Made by a program: the position numbers and the translations under genes
The notes under the pieces: model-generated
Database searches by the model: none
Told to the model about the DNA's origin: nothing
Seen by the model: the letters and a program-made list of their open reading frames with translations, nothing else
Source of the DNA: Thiotrichaceae bacterium
GTDB lineage: Bacteria > Pseudomonadota > Gammaproteobacteria > Beggiatoales > Beggiatoaceae
Assembly: GCA_016745055.1 (NCBI GenBank)
Contig: JADGDF010000009.1
Coordinates: 1-48,779 of the forward strand
Length of the DNA: 48,779 bases
Reading direction: 5' to 3'
Shown here: positions 25,326 to 34,128 of the stretch, one piece after another
Numbering within the stretch: the stretch's first letter is position 1
Layout: each line of letters begins with the position of its first letter

Positions 25326-26273
25326 ATGTCAGCATTAATCTGTGGTTCTTTAGCTTACGACACAATTATGGTGTTTAACGATAAATTTAAAAACCATTTA
25401 AAACCTTCAGAAAGTGCTGAAGAACCTTTAGATGTTTACTTTAATGTACCTGATTTGCGCCGACAATTTGGTGGCAGCGCTGGTAATATTGCCTATAATT
25501 TGAAAATGATGGGAGAATCCCCTCTTTTGGTAGCAACTGTCGGTCATGATGCAGCTCACTACGAAGAATGGCTAGACAGCCACAGTATTCGTCGAGATTA
25601 TCTCTATCACGTTGAACATAGTTTTACCGCTCAAGCATTCATCAACATTGATATGGATGACAATCACATGACAGCATTTCATCCAGGTGCAATGAATTTT
25701 TCAGCGTATAGTCAACTGTGGAAAGCTGCGCAAGAAGCAACATTGGGCACAATATCCTCGGACAGTACTGAAGGTATGGTTGCACATGCTTTGCAATTTG
25801 TTGAAACAGGCGTACCATTTGTTTTTGACCCTGGATATGTCACCTTTGATTTTGATGGTGATGAACTACTCAAATTTATTGAGCAAGCTAACTGGATTTT
25901 AGTCAATAAAAAAGAATGGCAGTATATGCAGCGAGCAACAGGATTAACCCCTGAACAAGTGGGTCAACGAGTACAAGCCCTTATTGTGACCTTAGATGCT
26001 CAAGGAGCTTTGATTTACGCAGAAGATACTCGTTATCAAATTCCTGCTGCCAAAGCTAGAGCCATCAATGATCCTTCTGGGTGTGGGGATGCTTTTTGTG
26101 CAGGTTTATTGTACGGCTTACTCAAAGATATAGACTGGGAAACAACTGGCCGCATCGCATCACTCATGGGGGCAATCAAAGTAGAACATCATGGTTCACA
26201 AAACCATGCCTTTAACATTGAAACATTTAAAGCTAAATTTAAGAAAAATTTTGGCTATGCGCTTATTATATAA
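25326..26273 (+). CDS. PfkB-family sugar/nucleoside kinase, copy 2
   Basis: A 315-residue paralogue of the kinase just upstream, with the same order of motifs: LICGSLAYDTIMVFNDKFK, FGGSAGNIAYNLKMMG, AFINIDMDDNHMTAFHPGAMNFS, VFDPG and NDPSGCGDAFCAGLLYG with the catalytic aspartate. It differs mainly in the 28-38 lid region, where four to five residues are inserted. The start follows TTTAGGAAATATTTTC. The pair probably arose by tandem duplication and then diverged, so different substrates or regulation are likely. The repeat-rich spacer and a terminator suggest its own promoter. Confidence 0.87.
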   Translation: MSALICGSLAYDTIMVFNDKFKNHLKPSESAEEPLDVYFNVPDLRRQFGGSAGNIAYNLKMMGESPLLVATVGHDAAHYEEWLDSHSIRRDYLYHVEHSFTAQAFINIDMDDNHMTAFHPGAMNFSAYSQLWKAAQEATLGTISSDSTEGMVAHALQFVETGVPFVFDPGYVTFDFDGDELLKFIEQANWILVNKKEWQYMQRATGLTPEQVGQRVQALIVTLDAQGALIYAEDTRYQIPAAKARAINDPSGCGDAFCAGLLYGLLKDIDWETTGRIASLMGAIKVEHHGSQNHAFNIETFKAKFKKNFGYALII

Positions 26274-26463
26274 ATTATCTTAGGGCATACTTGCGCAGTA
26301 ATCAATCTCCTTAATTCTTGTAACCAGTGTTGTAAACCCTCAATAAAGACTGCTCTTGAGAAATCAGAATAAATCGACTAGCTTGGTGTTTGTCGTGATA
26401 ACAAATTTAATCACGTTGTCGCCACTTCACAGGCTCATGTTTTCAACGGCAAAGTCCCAAAGT

Positions 26464-26769
26464 TTAGTGCCAACTGAAATGCCAGCGAGTTTTACTTGAA
26501 TTTGTTGGTTGGTTGATGTGTTCATGTGAGTTTTCCTCATCGTTTTGTATTGGCAGCCAGGTAGGGTGCGTCTTACGCACCTTGATTTTGTGTGAATTAG
26601 AATGGCAAGGTTGGCATAACGTCACCAAATCCATTATCTTTTCCCTGCCAAAGCGTTTATAAGTCAGGCGATATACCTGAAATTTTGTACTCTCGCCGCA
26701 TACTTTGCAGTGATACCCATCTCTCTGAAGCACTTGCGTTCTTACTATTTGCCAACTTTTGGAGCGCAA
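26464..26769 (-). CDS. HNH endonuclease remnant with repeat-derived C-terminus
   Basis: About 101 residues with an HNH core: WQIVRTQVLQRDGYHCKVCG supplies the first CxxC, and LVTLCQPCHSNSH the second Cys pair and the final His. The only available start in frame is TTG at 26769. Codons upstream of it to about 26840 still read like protein (Lys/Arg/Ser-rich), but no ATG is in frame, and an ATG at about 26843 is in another frame. The 5' end may therefore be lost or frameshifted. At 26561-26581 the frame runs through a solo copy of the intergenic repeat found at 41315, so the C-terminal 35 residues may be non-native. Probably decaying. Confidence 0.5.
   Translation of the reverse strand: MRSKSWQIVRTQVLQRDGYHCKVCGESTKFQVYRLTYKRFGREKIMDLVTLCQPCHSNSHKIKVRKTHPTWLPIQNDEENSHEHINQPTNSSKTRWHFSWH
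26561..26581. repeat. Solo copy of the 21-base GTAGGGTGCG repeat
   Basis: These 21 bases match the left arm of the inverted pair at 41315-41367 with a single difference. It lies within the HNH reading frame. Confidence 0.7.
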
Positions 26770-27219
26770 ATAACTCTTGTATTTCTTACTGCGTTTTTTG
26801 CTTCGCCAGCTTTTAAAAGTACGAGAAACGTTTTTCTTTCCATTCTATATCCAAGTTATTAGTTGGGTTATGGAACTTCCTATCAATGTTAGAAATCCTT
26901 GAACATTATTCATTAGATGATTTGCACGCAATGCGTGATGAACTACTTTTGGTATCGCCTCTGTTAGCTAAATTTACAGCAGGGTTGTGACTTGTGTAGA
27001 TACCTTTGGTTTGTAACTTGACCCGAATGTTTTGAACATGTTTAGTATTGCCCAGAATGTTAGGGTGCAGGCAAGTAGGTTGGGTTAGAGAAGTGTAACT
27101 CAACTTTTCCTCTGACTCTACAGTAGTCCACCAACTATTTTGATCTGGTAAGTCTACGTAACATCTGCTACTTAAAATATCTTCACAGAATATTCATAAC
27201 AATATAAATTGATCATTAT
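26770..27219. other. 450-base region with decayed coding traces
   Basis: The minus strand just above the HNH frame still looks coding. On the plus strand a 34-residue ORF (26886-26990) reads MLEILEHYSLDDLHAMRDEL... and looks protein-like, with acidic and leucine spacing, but has no neighbour or good ribosome-binding site. No full gene is present; the stretch looks like the scar of lost accessory genes. Confidence 0.4.
26886..26990 (+). pseudogene. Small helical ORF, possible gene fragment
   Basis: The 34-residue product has the amphipathic pattern LEILEHYSLDDLHAMRDEL followed by LLAKFTAGL, more ordered than a chance frame. It could be a fragment of a larger protein or a real microprotein. 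I do not recognise it. Confidence 0.2.
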
Positions 27220-28119
27220 TTAGATGATAGGTGCTGTTCCTAGTGTTACATCGGTATTAATTTGTATACTTGGCACTTTAGGTACCTTTTGAATATCCCA
27301 ATGTTGAATTGCCCAATCCCAAAATGTTTGTAAATTAACTTGAGTAAGTTCAGGTGGTATGGCTTGCCCTAATAGAGAGAAGACTTGGACTAATAATGGT
27401 ACAGGCGGCAAATGATCAATTGGTGGTGCAAAAGTTTGTTTGCTGAGTTTGTGAGCATATTCGTTGAGAATAACGGGAAAATGCGTATAGTTAGGGGTAG
27501 GACAATTGAGCAATTGTTGTAAATAAATTTGTCTTAACGTTGTGTCTAATAAATCAGCACCCCGAGCAATATGGGTGATATTTTGCCTTGCATCATCTGC
27601 CACAACAACGAGTTGATAAGCAAACAATCCATCAGAGCGTTTGATAATAAAATCGCCCACTTCGGTTTCTAAACACCCAGAAAACTTCCCTTGAATTTCA
27701 TCCTCAAAGCTAAGAGGGTTTACATCTGTTCTAACTCGCCAGGCATAACGTTTTTCATCTTTTAATACCCGTTGACGGCAATGGCCATGATAAATTTTGC
27801 CCGCTATTTGTTTTCGAGAGCAGGTACAAGGATAAACCAGTTGTTTGGCTTGAAAATCAGCTAAAATATCTTGGTATGCACTGATTCTTTGGCTTTGAAA
27901 TAATACCTCACCATCCCAAGGCATACCGAAACGCGATAAGGTAGATAAAATGGCTTGAGCTGCCCCTATGACGACTCGTGGTGTATCAATATCTTCAATG
28001 CGAACATACCATTTTCCATTTTGTTGACGGGCTTGTAGGAAACTACCTACCGCAGTGACCAATGAACCCAAATGCAATGGACCCGTTGGCGAGGGTGCGA
28101 AACGTCCTTGATATATCAT
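27220..28119 (-). CDS. gluQ: Glutamyl-Q tRNA(Asp) synthetase
   Basis: GluQ charges glutamate onto the queuosine base of tRNA(Asp). It is a truncated GluRS paralogue without the anticodon-binding domain. The 299-residue length fits. FAPSPTGPLHLGSLVTA is the HIGH-region motif, CTCSRKQI...HGHCR is the zinc site, and HKLSKQ is the KMSKS-type loop. It lies 42 bases downstream of dksA on the same strand, the classical dksA-gluQ pair, in which read-through from dksA usually drives gluQ. Confidence 0.95.
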   Translation of the reverse strand: MIYQGRFAPSPTGPLHLGSLVTAVGSFLQARQQNGKWYVRIEDIDTPRVVIGAAQAILSTLSRFGMPWDGEVLFQSQRISAYQDILADFQAKQLVYPCTCSRKQIAGKIYHGHCRQRVLKDEKRYAWRVRTDVNPLSFEDEIQGKFSGCLETEVGDFIIKRSDGLFAYQLVVVADDARQNITHIARGADLLDTTLRQIYLQQLLNCPTPNYTHFPVILNEYAHKLSKQTFAPPIDHLPPVPLLVQVFSLLGQAIPPELTQVNLQTFWDWAIQHWDIQKVPKVPSIQINTDVTLGTAPII

Positions 28120-28161
28120 GGTAATATCAGGTGATGCTGGCGCTTAAAACTAGCGCCAGGC

Positions 28162-28587
28162 TTATGCGTACTGTTTTTCTCTGGTTTCATCCAAAGTCTT
28201 GCAATCAATACACTTGGAGGCTGTGGGTCGAGCTTCCAAACGACGTATCCCGATTTCTATGCCACAAGCTTCACAAAAACCATAGTCTCCCAGTTCAATC
28301 AGTTTCAAAGAGTCATCAATTTTCTTAATCAACTTGCGTTCTCTGTCCCGAGTACGCAATTCTAAGGTAAATTCCTCTTCCTGCGTGGCTCGATCATTTG
28401 GATCAGGAAAATTTGCGGCATCATCTTGCATATGGTGCACAGTCCGGTCAACTTCTGTCATCAGTTCGGATTTCCATTTCAATAAAATATCACTGAAATG
28501 ATCCAACTGTTTTTTATTCATGTATTCTTCCCCTTTTTTCATTTTGTAAGGGGTAAAATCTAAATCTTTAAGCGAAATATCAGCCAT
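28162..28587 (-). CDS. dksA: RNA polymerase-binding transcription factor DksA
   Basis: DksA inserts a coiled coil into the secondary channel of RNA polymerase and works with ppGpp in the stringent response. The 141-residue protein has the family phrases [39 protein letters not shown] (coiled-coil tip, with the acidic DxxD-like pair) and the four-cysteine zinc finger CEACG...CIDC. The AAGGAATC ribosome-binding site supports the ATG at 28587. It is cotranscribed with gluQ and divergent from hemE. Confidence 0.97.
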   Translation of the reverse strand: MADISLKDLDFTPYKMKKGEEYMNKKQLDHFSDILLKWKSELMTEVDRTVHHMQDDAANFPDPNDRATQEEEFTLELRTRDRERKLIKKIDDSLKLIELGDYGFCEACGIEIGIRRLEARPTASKCIDCKTLDETREKQYA

Positions 28588-28802
28588 GAGTAGATTCCTT
28601 AAGCGCTATTTATGAAAGCAAAACTTTTTGATTTCCTAGTTATATCAGTTAGAATATGAAATCATCAAGTAATACCATATTATGGGTATTCAAATTTCCA
28701 CAGTCATATTTGTTTATCAAACACTGTCAGTAATGTAAAACGACAAAATATAAATGATAGTGGTTGGTTATTCAAGTATTAAATCACAATAGTATACGTC
28801 TC

Positions 28803-29876
28803 ATGTCAATACCATTAAAAAATGACAGATTAATTCGAGCTTTGTTATGTCAACCAGTTGATGTAACACCTGTCTGGATGATGCGCCAAGCAGGCCGTTA
28901 TTTGCCTGAATATCGAAAAACAAGAGAAAAGGCAGGTAACTTCATGACGCTGTGTCAAACGCCTGAGTTAGCTTGTGAAGTAACTTTACAGCCGATTGAA
29001 CGCTTTGAATTAGATGCTGCTATTCTGTTTTCTGATATTTTAACCATTCCTGATGCAATGGGGTTAGGACTTTATTTTTCAGAAGGCGAAGGTCCACAAT
29101 TTGAGCGTCCAATACGCACTTCATCTGACATTCAAAACTTACCCATACCCGATCCCCATGAGGCATTACGTTATGTGGTGGATGCTGTGCAACTAGTTCA
29201 TCAATCACTCAATGGTAAAGTGCCGCTCATTGGATTTTCAGGCAGTCCCTGGACGTTAGCTACCTACATGGTTGAAGGGAGTTCCACCAAAAATTTTGCT
29301 AAAGTGAAAGGTTTAATGTTTGAGCAACCTGCGCTGATGCATCAATTGCTGAGTAAATTAGCCCAATCTGTGACAACGTATCTCAATGCCCAAATTCAGG
29401 CTGGTGCACAAACGGTGATGATTTTTGATACTTGGGGTGGCGTACTAACTTCGCGCGATTATTTGGACTTTTCCTTAGGTTATATGCAACAAATCGTCAA
29501 TAATTTGACCAGAGAATATGAAGGCCAGAAAATTCCTGTAATTTTGTTCACTAAAGATGGTAGCGCTTGGCTGATTGAACAAGCAGGAACAGGCTGCGAT
29601 GCTTTGGGTTTGGATTGGAAACTTCCCATTGGTATTGCGCGCCAGCAAGTTGGCGACAAAGTTGCGTTACAGGGTAACATGGATCCATGTATTTTATATG
29701 CCTCTCCAGAACGTATCGAACAAGAAGTGGCAACAATTTTAAAGAGTTTTGATGCTGGCAATGGCCATGTATTTAACTTAGGGCACGGTATTCACCCAAG
29801 TATTGACCCTGAAAAAGTTGGCGTTTTTATTGATGCAGTCCACGCCTTAAGCCAACCTTATCACGAACCAAACTAA
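28803..29876 (+). CDS. hemE: Uroporphyrinogen decarboxylase
   Basis: HemE removes four carboxyl groups from uroporphyrinogen III to give coproporphyrinogen III in haem synthesis. The start is set at ATG 28803 ([14 protein letters not shown]), matching the family; an in-frame upstream start at 28764 would add 13 unrelated residues. Signatures are [16 protein letters not shown] (substrate loop), [30 protein letters not shown] and [16 protein letters not shown]. About 357 residues, full length. Confidence 0.96.
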   Translation: MSIPLKNDRLIRALLCQPVDVTPVWMMRQAGRYLPEYRKTREKAGNFMTLCQTPELACEVTLQPIERFELDAAILFSDILTIPDAMGLGLYFSEGEGPQFERPIRTSSDIQNLPIPDPHEALRYVVDAVQLVHQSLNGKVPLIGFSGSPWTLATYMVEGSSTKNFAKVKGLMFEQPALMHQLLSKLAQSVTTYLNAQIQAGAQTVMIFDTWGGVLTSRDYLDFSLGYMQQIVNNLTREYEGQKIPVILFTKDGSAWLIEQAGTGCDALGLDWKLPIGIARQQVGDKVALQGNMDPCILYASPERIEQEVATILKSFDAGNGHVFNLGHGIHPSIDPEKVGVFIDAVHALSQPYHEPN

Positions 29877-30178
29877 TTGGTTAAATATTCACCTTAAATC
29901 CTAGTTGCCTAAATCATGATAATTTACATTGTTCCCAACTAGTGATTTGGGAACTCTGTGATTGCCTATTTTGCTTATTTTTTATGAAGAAAAACGCCAC
30001 AGAGAGTGGTATTTCGATATAAAACTAAGAAGTGATTTAAATACACTATACCTTGCCAATGTTGGCATATAATTTTTAAAATATAAATTGTCATTTTCTG
30101 TTATTATACCTATAGAAAATATTTCCATACTTAAAATCTGCTTTTTAGCGATGACTTATAGAGCCAAAATTCTCAAAG
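29877..30178. other. 302-base gap between hemE and the sensor-kinase pair
   Basis: GTTCCCAA (29931-29938) pairs with TTGGGAAC (29947-29954) in a short hairpin after hemE. It may act as its terminator but lacks a T-run. The rest is AT-rich and should hold the promoter of the kinase operon; no clear boxes were found. Confidence 0.4.
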
Positions 30179-32401
30179 ATGCGTAATTTTCGAGATACAT
30201 CAATAAAAAATAAACTAAGAATTATTATCCTAATTACCAGTGGAATAGTTCTGTTATTAGCGTCAGGCGCATTTATCACTAACGAAATGATCATGATTCG
30301 CCGTAATACCATTGCTGACTTGACAACCATTGCTGAATTAGCAGGTTTGAACAGCGTGGGTGGACTAATGTTTGACGATTATACAACGGTTGAAGAAAAC
30401 ATTGCGCTCCTTAGCATTAAACCACATGTGACTCAAGTTCATATTTTTGAAAAAGAAAACGGGCAACTCGTCGCAAGTTACTTCCGAGATCAAGAGAGTA
30501 TGACTATCTCAGATTACGCCACTGTCACTGATTACTATGCATTACACGAGCCTGTTGAACCGAATACCCAAGTTGAAGACAATTATTTTTTTCACAAAAA
30601 TCATCTCAATCTATTCAAAAAAATTATTTATCAAGATGACTTCCATGGCACAATTTACGTACAAGCAGATTTGAAAGAATTTAACCATCGTTTGCTGTGG
30701 GGTGCCGTCATTGTTGTCAATATTATGCTATTGTCGCTACTGTTAGCATTTCTTTTGGCTTCTAAATTACAAAAGGTAATCACGACCCCCGTGTTTAGCT
30801 TGTTAAAAGCAATGCATACTGTTTCTAACGAAAAAAATTACTCCTTTCGAGAGACTAAGCTTAGTGATGATGAAATTGGCAAATTGGTTGATGGATTTAA
30901 CAATATGTTGTCCCAAATTGAAATGCGGGATCTAGAACTAAACCAGTATAGGTTTCATTTAGAAGAAAAGGTAGTTCAAAGAACAGCAGAACTGGAAGTT
31001 GCGCGTGACCAGGCATTAGCTGCCAACAAAGCTAAAAGTATTTTTCTGGCCAATATGTCACATGAAATTCGCACACCCATGAATGCAATTTTAGGTTATT
31101 GTCAAATTCTCCAACGCGACAGCCAACTTAATTCCGACCAGCGTAGTACACTACAAATTATTGAAGGTAGTGGTAATCATTTATTGGGTATTATCAATGA
31201 TATTCTTGATATTTCTAAGATTGAAGCCGGTGCAATGGAACTACACCAGGAAGATTTTTATCTTGACGGATTGATTGACAACATTGTAGATATGTTCAAA
31301 ATCCGTTGCCAGGAGAAAAAACTTGAATGGGTTGTAGAAAATGCAGTGGGTGCCCATACGTTGGTATACAGCGATCAAGGTAAGCTGAGACAAATACTGA
31401 TTAATTTGTTGGGCAATGCGGTAAAATTTACAGATAAAGGAGAAATACGCTTAAGGATCACTCCACAAGCAGCAGAGCATAAATATCGCTTTGATGTCAT
31501 TGACACTGGACGAGGGATTAGTGATAAAGACCAGCAAAATGTGTTTGAACCTTTTCAACAGGAACGTTCAGGGTTTGATAAAGGAGGGACAGGGCTTGGT
31601 TTAGCCATTACCCGACGGCAAGTAGAATTGATGGATGGCCATATTTCGCTGGTTTCCAAAATTGGCCAAGGCTCACAATTTACCGCTATCTTAACGCTTC
31701 CACCAGGACAAGGTAATGAACTTGATATTCAAGAACCTGAGCAATCTGTTTCCCACCTTGCAGATGGTTTCCACGTCAGCGCACTTGTTGTTGACGATAT
31801 TGAAGAAAACCGTGATATTTTAGCTAGCATCTTAAAAACAGTGGGCGTGGATGTGCAAATGGCGGTTAATGGACAAGATGCTTTAGACCAAATGCATGTT
31901 GATTTACCTGATATTGTGTTCATGGATATTCGTATGCCTATTATGGATGGCATGACAGCCTTAACGCACATTCAAAGTGATTTTGAACAAAAAGTGCCTT
32001 GCGTTGCTATTTCAGCTTCTAGTTTATATCATCAAACTAAGAGAGTGATTGATGCTGGTTTTGATCATTTTCTTTCTAAACCTTTTAGAGTAGAAGATGT
32101 TTATGATTGCTTAGACAGATATTTAGAAGTCAAGTTTGCTTATGAACAACAAACAACCATGGATGATGAAGAACAGGAAAGTACTTTAGACTATCAACAA
32201 ATTACATTACCTGAATCTTTGTATTCGCGGATACAAGAAGCAGCCGAACTCAGTGATTTGACGGAACTAGAAACCATAATCACTGAATTAAAGGCCGGAG
32301 ATGCCCAACAACAAGCACTTGCTGATGTGTTCAATAAAGCACTTGCCAAATATGATGTTGATGAAATCCTAGAAATTTTAGAGCAAATAAACCATGACTA
32401 G
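30179..32401 (+). CDS. Membrane hybrid sensor kinase (CHASE8-like/HAMP/HisKA/HATPase/REC)
   Basis: A 740-residue inner-membrane sensor kinase. A helix near 15-37 and another near 175-197 flank a periplasmic domain of about 135 residues. Its TIAELAGLNSVGGLMFDDYTT opening resembles CHASE8-type sensors. HAMP follows (LQKVITTPVFSLLKAM), then a coil, HisKA with H295 in [15 protein letters not shown], a HATPase (DTGRGI and GGTGLGLAI), a receiver around 535-655 (IVFMDIRMPIMDG), and a helical tail. The ligand is unknown. The stop overlaps the start of the next gene by 8 bases, so the two proteins are made together and probably exchange phosphate. Confidence 0.88.
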   Translation: MRNFRDTSIKNKLRIIILITSGIVLLLASGAFITNEMIMIRRNTIADLTTIAELAGLNSVGGLMFDDYTTVEENIALLSIKPHVTQVHIFEKENGQLVASYFRDQESMTISDYATVTDYYALHEPVEPNTQVEDNYFFHKNHLNLFKKIIYQDDFHGTIYVQADLKEFNHRLLWGAVIVVNIMLLSLLLAFLLASKLQKVITTPVFSLLKAMHTVSNEKNYSFRETKLSDDEIGKLVDGFNNMLSQIEMRDLELNQYRFHLEEKVVQRTAELEVARDQALAANKAKSIFLANMSHEIRTPMNAILGYCQILQRDSQLNSDQRSTLQIIEGSGNHLLGIINDILDISKIEAGAMELHQEDFYLDGLIDNIVDMFKIRCQEKKLEWVVENAVGAHTLVYSDQGKLRQILINLLGNAVKFTDKGEIRLRITPQAAEHKYRFDVIDTGRGISDKDQQNVFEPFQQERSGFDKGGTGLGLAITRRQVELMDGHISLVSKIGQGSQFTAILTLPPGQGNELDIQEPEQSVSHLADGFHVSALVVDDIEENRDILASILKTVGVDVQMAVNGQDALDQMHVDLPDIVFMDIRMPIMDGMTALTHIQSDFEQKVPCVAISASSLYHQTKRVIDAGFDHFLSKPFRVEDVYDCLDRYLEVKFAYEQQTTMDDEEQESTLDYQQITLPESLYSRIQEAAELSDLTELETIITELKAGDAQQQALADVFNKALAKYDVDEILEILEQINHD

Positions 32402-33959
32402 CAGAGTTGATCTATCCCAAGCAAAAGTATTAATGGTAGATGATACGCCCGCCAATATTGATGTACTGCGAAAAGTACTCAGTGTTGAAGAATATAAATT
32501 ATTTTTTGCTAATAGTGGCGCTAAGGCGATACAAATTGCAAATCGCGCTCAACCTGATCTCATTTTGCTTGATGTCATGATGCCTGAAATGGATGGCTTT
32601 GAAACCTGTAAACATTTAAAATCGAATGAAGTTACTCAAGAAATTCCGGTCATCTTTATTACCGCAAAAACTGATGTCGATGACTTAATTGCAGGATTTG
32701 ACGTTGGTGCTATTGATTATATCACCAAACCCTTTAAACAAGATGAAGTGCGGGTACGGGTGCGAAATCATTTGCAATCCTACGTACTATTAAAACAGCG
32801 TGATCAACTTATTTCAGATTTAACTGCCACAGAAGAGCGTTTTCGTTTGCTAGCTGATTGGTCTTCTTTAGGTATTTTTCAAACTGATAAGGATGGGCAT
32901 GTTGTTTATGCCAACCATCATTGGAAAACCATTTTTGGTGCAACAGAACAACAGTGTAATAATAATCAATGGCTATTTTGTGTTCACGAAACAGATCGCC
33001 AAGAAGTTCAACGTTTATGGGAGGAGGTATTACAAACTCATGAAGAATTTCAAACTCAGTTTCGTTTAGGTGACTCTGAAGACCCTTGTTGGGTCCAAAC
33101 GCACGCTAGAGCCTTTTTTTATGAGGAAAATCAACTGGCAGGATTTATTGGCACTGTTGAAGATATTTCACATTTCAAACGAAAAGAAGAACTGATTACT
33201 CAAGAAAAAGAAGCAGCCGAGGCTGTAGCAAAAGCGAGAGCCGAATTTTTGGCTGGCATGGCACATGAATTACGTACACCACTGAATGCGATTATTGGCT
33301 ACAGTGAAATGTTATCTAGTGACCTTGAATCAGAGGAAGATAATAGCAAAGATTTAGGTAAAATTACCCAAGCAGGCAAATATTTGCTTGAACTCATCAA
33401 TGACGTGCTTGATTTATCTAAACTTGATGCTGACAAAATGCCTTTATACCTTGAAAAATTTGAATTAATGCCGCTGGTACAAGAAGTTATTACCACCATT
33501 ATGCCCTTAGCAGAAAAAAATAATAATAGTTTAAATGTAGAAAATTTGGAAAGTATTACAGAAATGTATGCAGACCAGATGAAAGTCAAACAAATTTTAT
33601 ATAACCTACTGAGTAATGCTTGTAAATTTACAGAATCTGGCCATATTACCTTACGCCTTCAAAGTTATGAACAAAATGCACAAATTTGGATAACATTTGA
33701 AATCGTGGATACAGGCATAGGGATTACTGAAGAACAAATGAATAATATTTTTGAAAAATATACTCAAGCTTCAATAGATACCTCAAAACATTATGGAGGC
33801 ACCGGCTTAGGATTAACTATCAGTCAACAGTTTTGCCAAATGATGGGGGGAAATATTACAGTCACTAGCGAAGATGGTCAAGGTAGCACTTTCTCAGTCC
33901 ATATACCTGCAACCATCACTTATCCAGTAGGTGATACTCCAACAGAGAATAAAGAGTAA
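32394..33959 (+). CDS. Response regulator-kinase hybrid (REC-PAS-HisKA-HATPase)
   Basis: A 521-residue soluble protein. The receiver at 5-125 has its acceptor at D60 (LILLDVMMPEMDG) and the K in ITKPF. A PAS domain covers about 145-260, HisKA has H291 in MAHELRTPLNAIIGYSEML, and a HATPase follows with DTGIGI and GGTGLGLTI. Its N-terminal receiver is the natural target of the membrane kinase encoded by the overlapping upstream gene, which suggests a two-step relay. No output DNA-binding domain is present. Confidence 0.88.
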   Translation: MTSRVDLSQAKVLMVDDTPANIDVLRKVLSVEEYKLFFANSGAKAIQIANRAQPDLILLDVMMPEMDGFETCKHLKSNEVTQEIPVIFITAKTDVDDLIAGFDVGAIDYITKPFKQDEVRVRVRNHLQSYVLLKQRDQLISDLTATEERFRLLADWSSLGIFQTDKDGHVVYANHHWKTIFGATEQQCNNNQWLFCVHETDRQEVQRLWEEVLQTHEEFQTQFRLGDSEDPCWVQTHARAFFYEENQLAGFIGTVEDISHFKRKEELITQEKEAAEAVAKARAEFLAGMAHELRTPLNAIIGYSEMLSSDLESEEDNSKDLGKITQAGKYLLELINDVLDLSKLDADKMPLYLEKFELMPLVQEVITTIMPLAEKNNNSLNVENLESITEMYADQMKVKQILYNLLSNACKFTESGHITLRLQSYEQNAQIWITFEIVDTGIGITEEQMNNIFEKYTQASIDTSKHYGGTGLGLTISQQFCQMMGGNITVTSEDGQGSTFSVHIPATITYPVGDTPTENKE

Positions 33960-34085
33960 AAATAAGTTAATTTCCTACCTTTTATATCAGCAAAATCTCA
34001 TCTTAAGTACTTATTATATTCAAACAGCTCTTCTGGCCTATCTATTTACTCAAAAGTATTCCTTAAAAGTAGCACAATACAATTT

Positions 34086-34114
34086 CACCTGGCAACTCAA
34101 CAAATTGCCAAGTG
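34086..34114. terminator. Hairpin between convergent genes
   Basis: CACCTGGCAA (34086-34095) pairs with TTGCCAAGTG (34105-34114) with one mismatch. It lies between the convergent kinase operon and the CHAT gene and may end both. Confidence 0.35.
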
Positions 34115-34128
34115 TTTATAAACACAAT

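Noticed and set aside
26906-27103. Minus-strand ORF of 65 codons
   Set aside because: Composition looks random (Asn, Ser and Thr runs), with no ribosome-binding site. The opposite strand carries the more protein-like short ORF at 26886.
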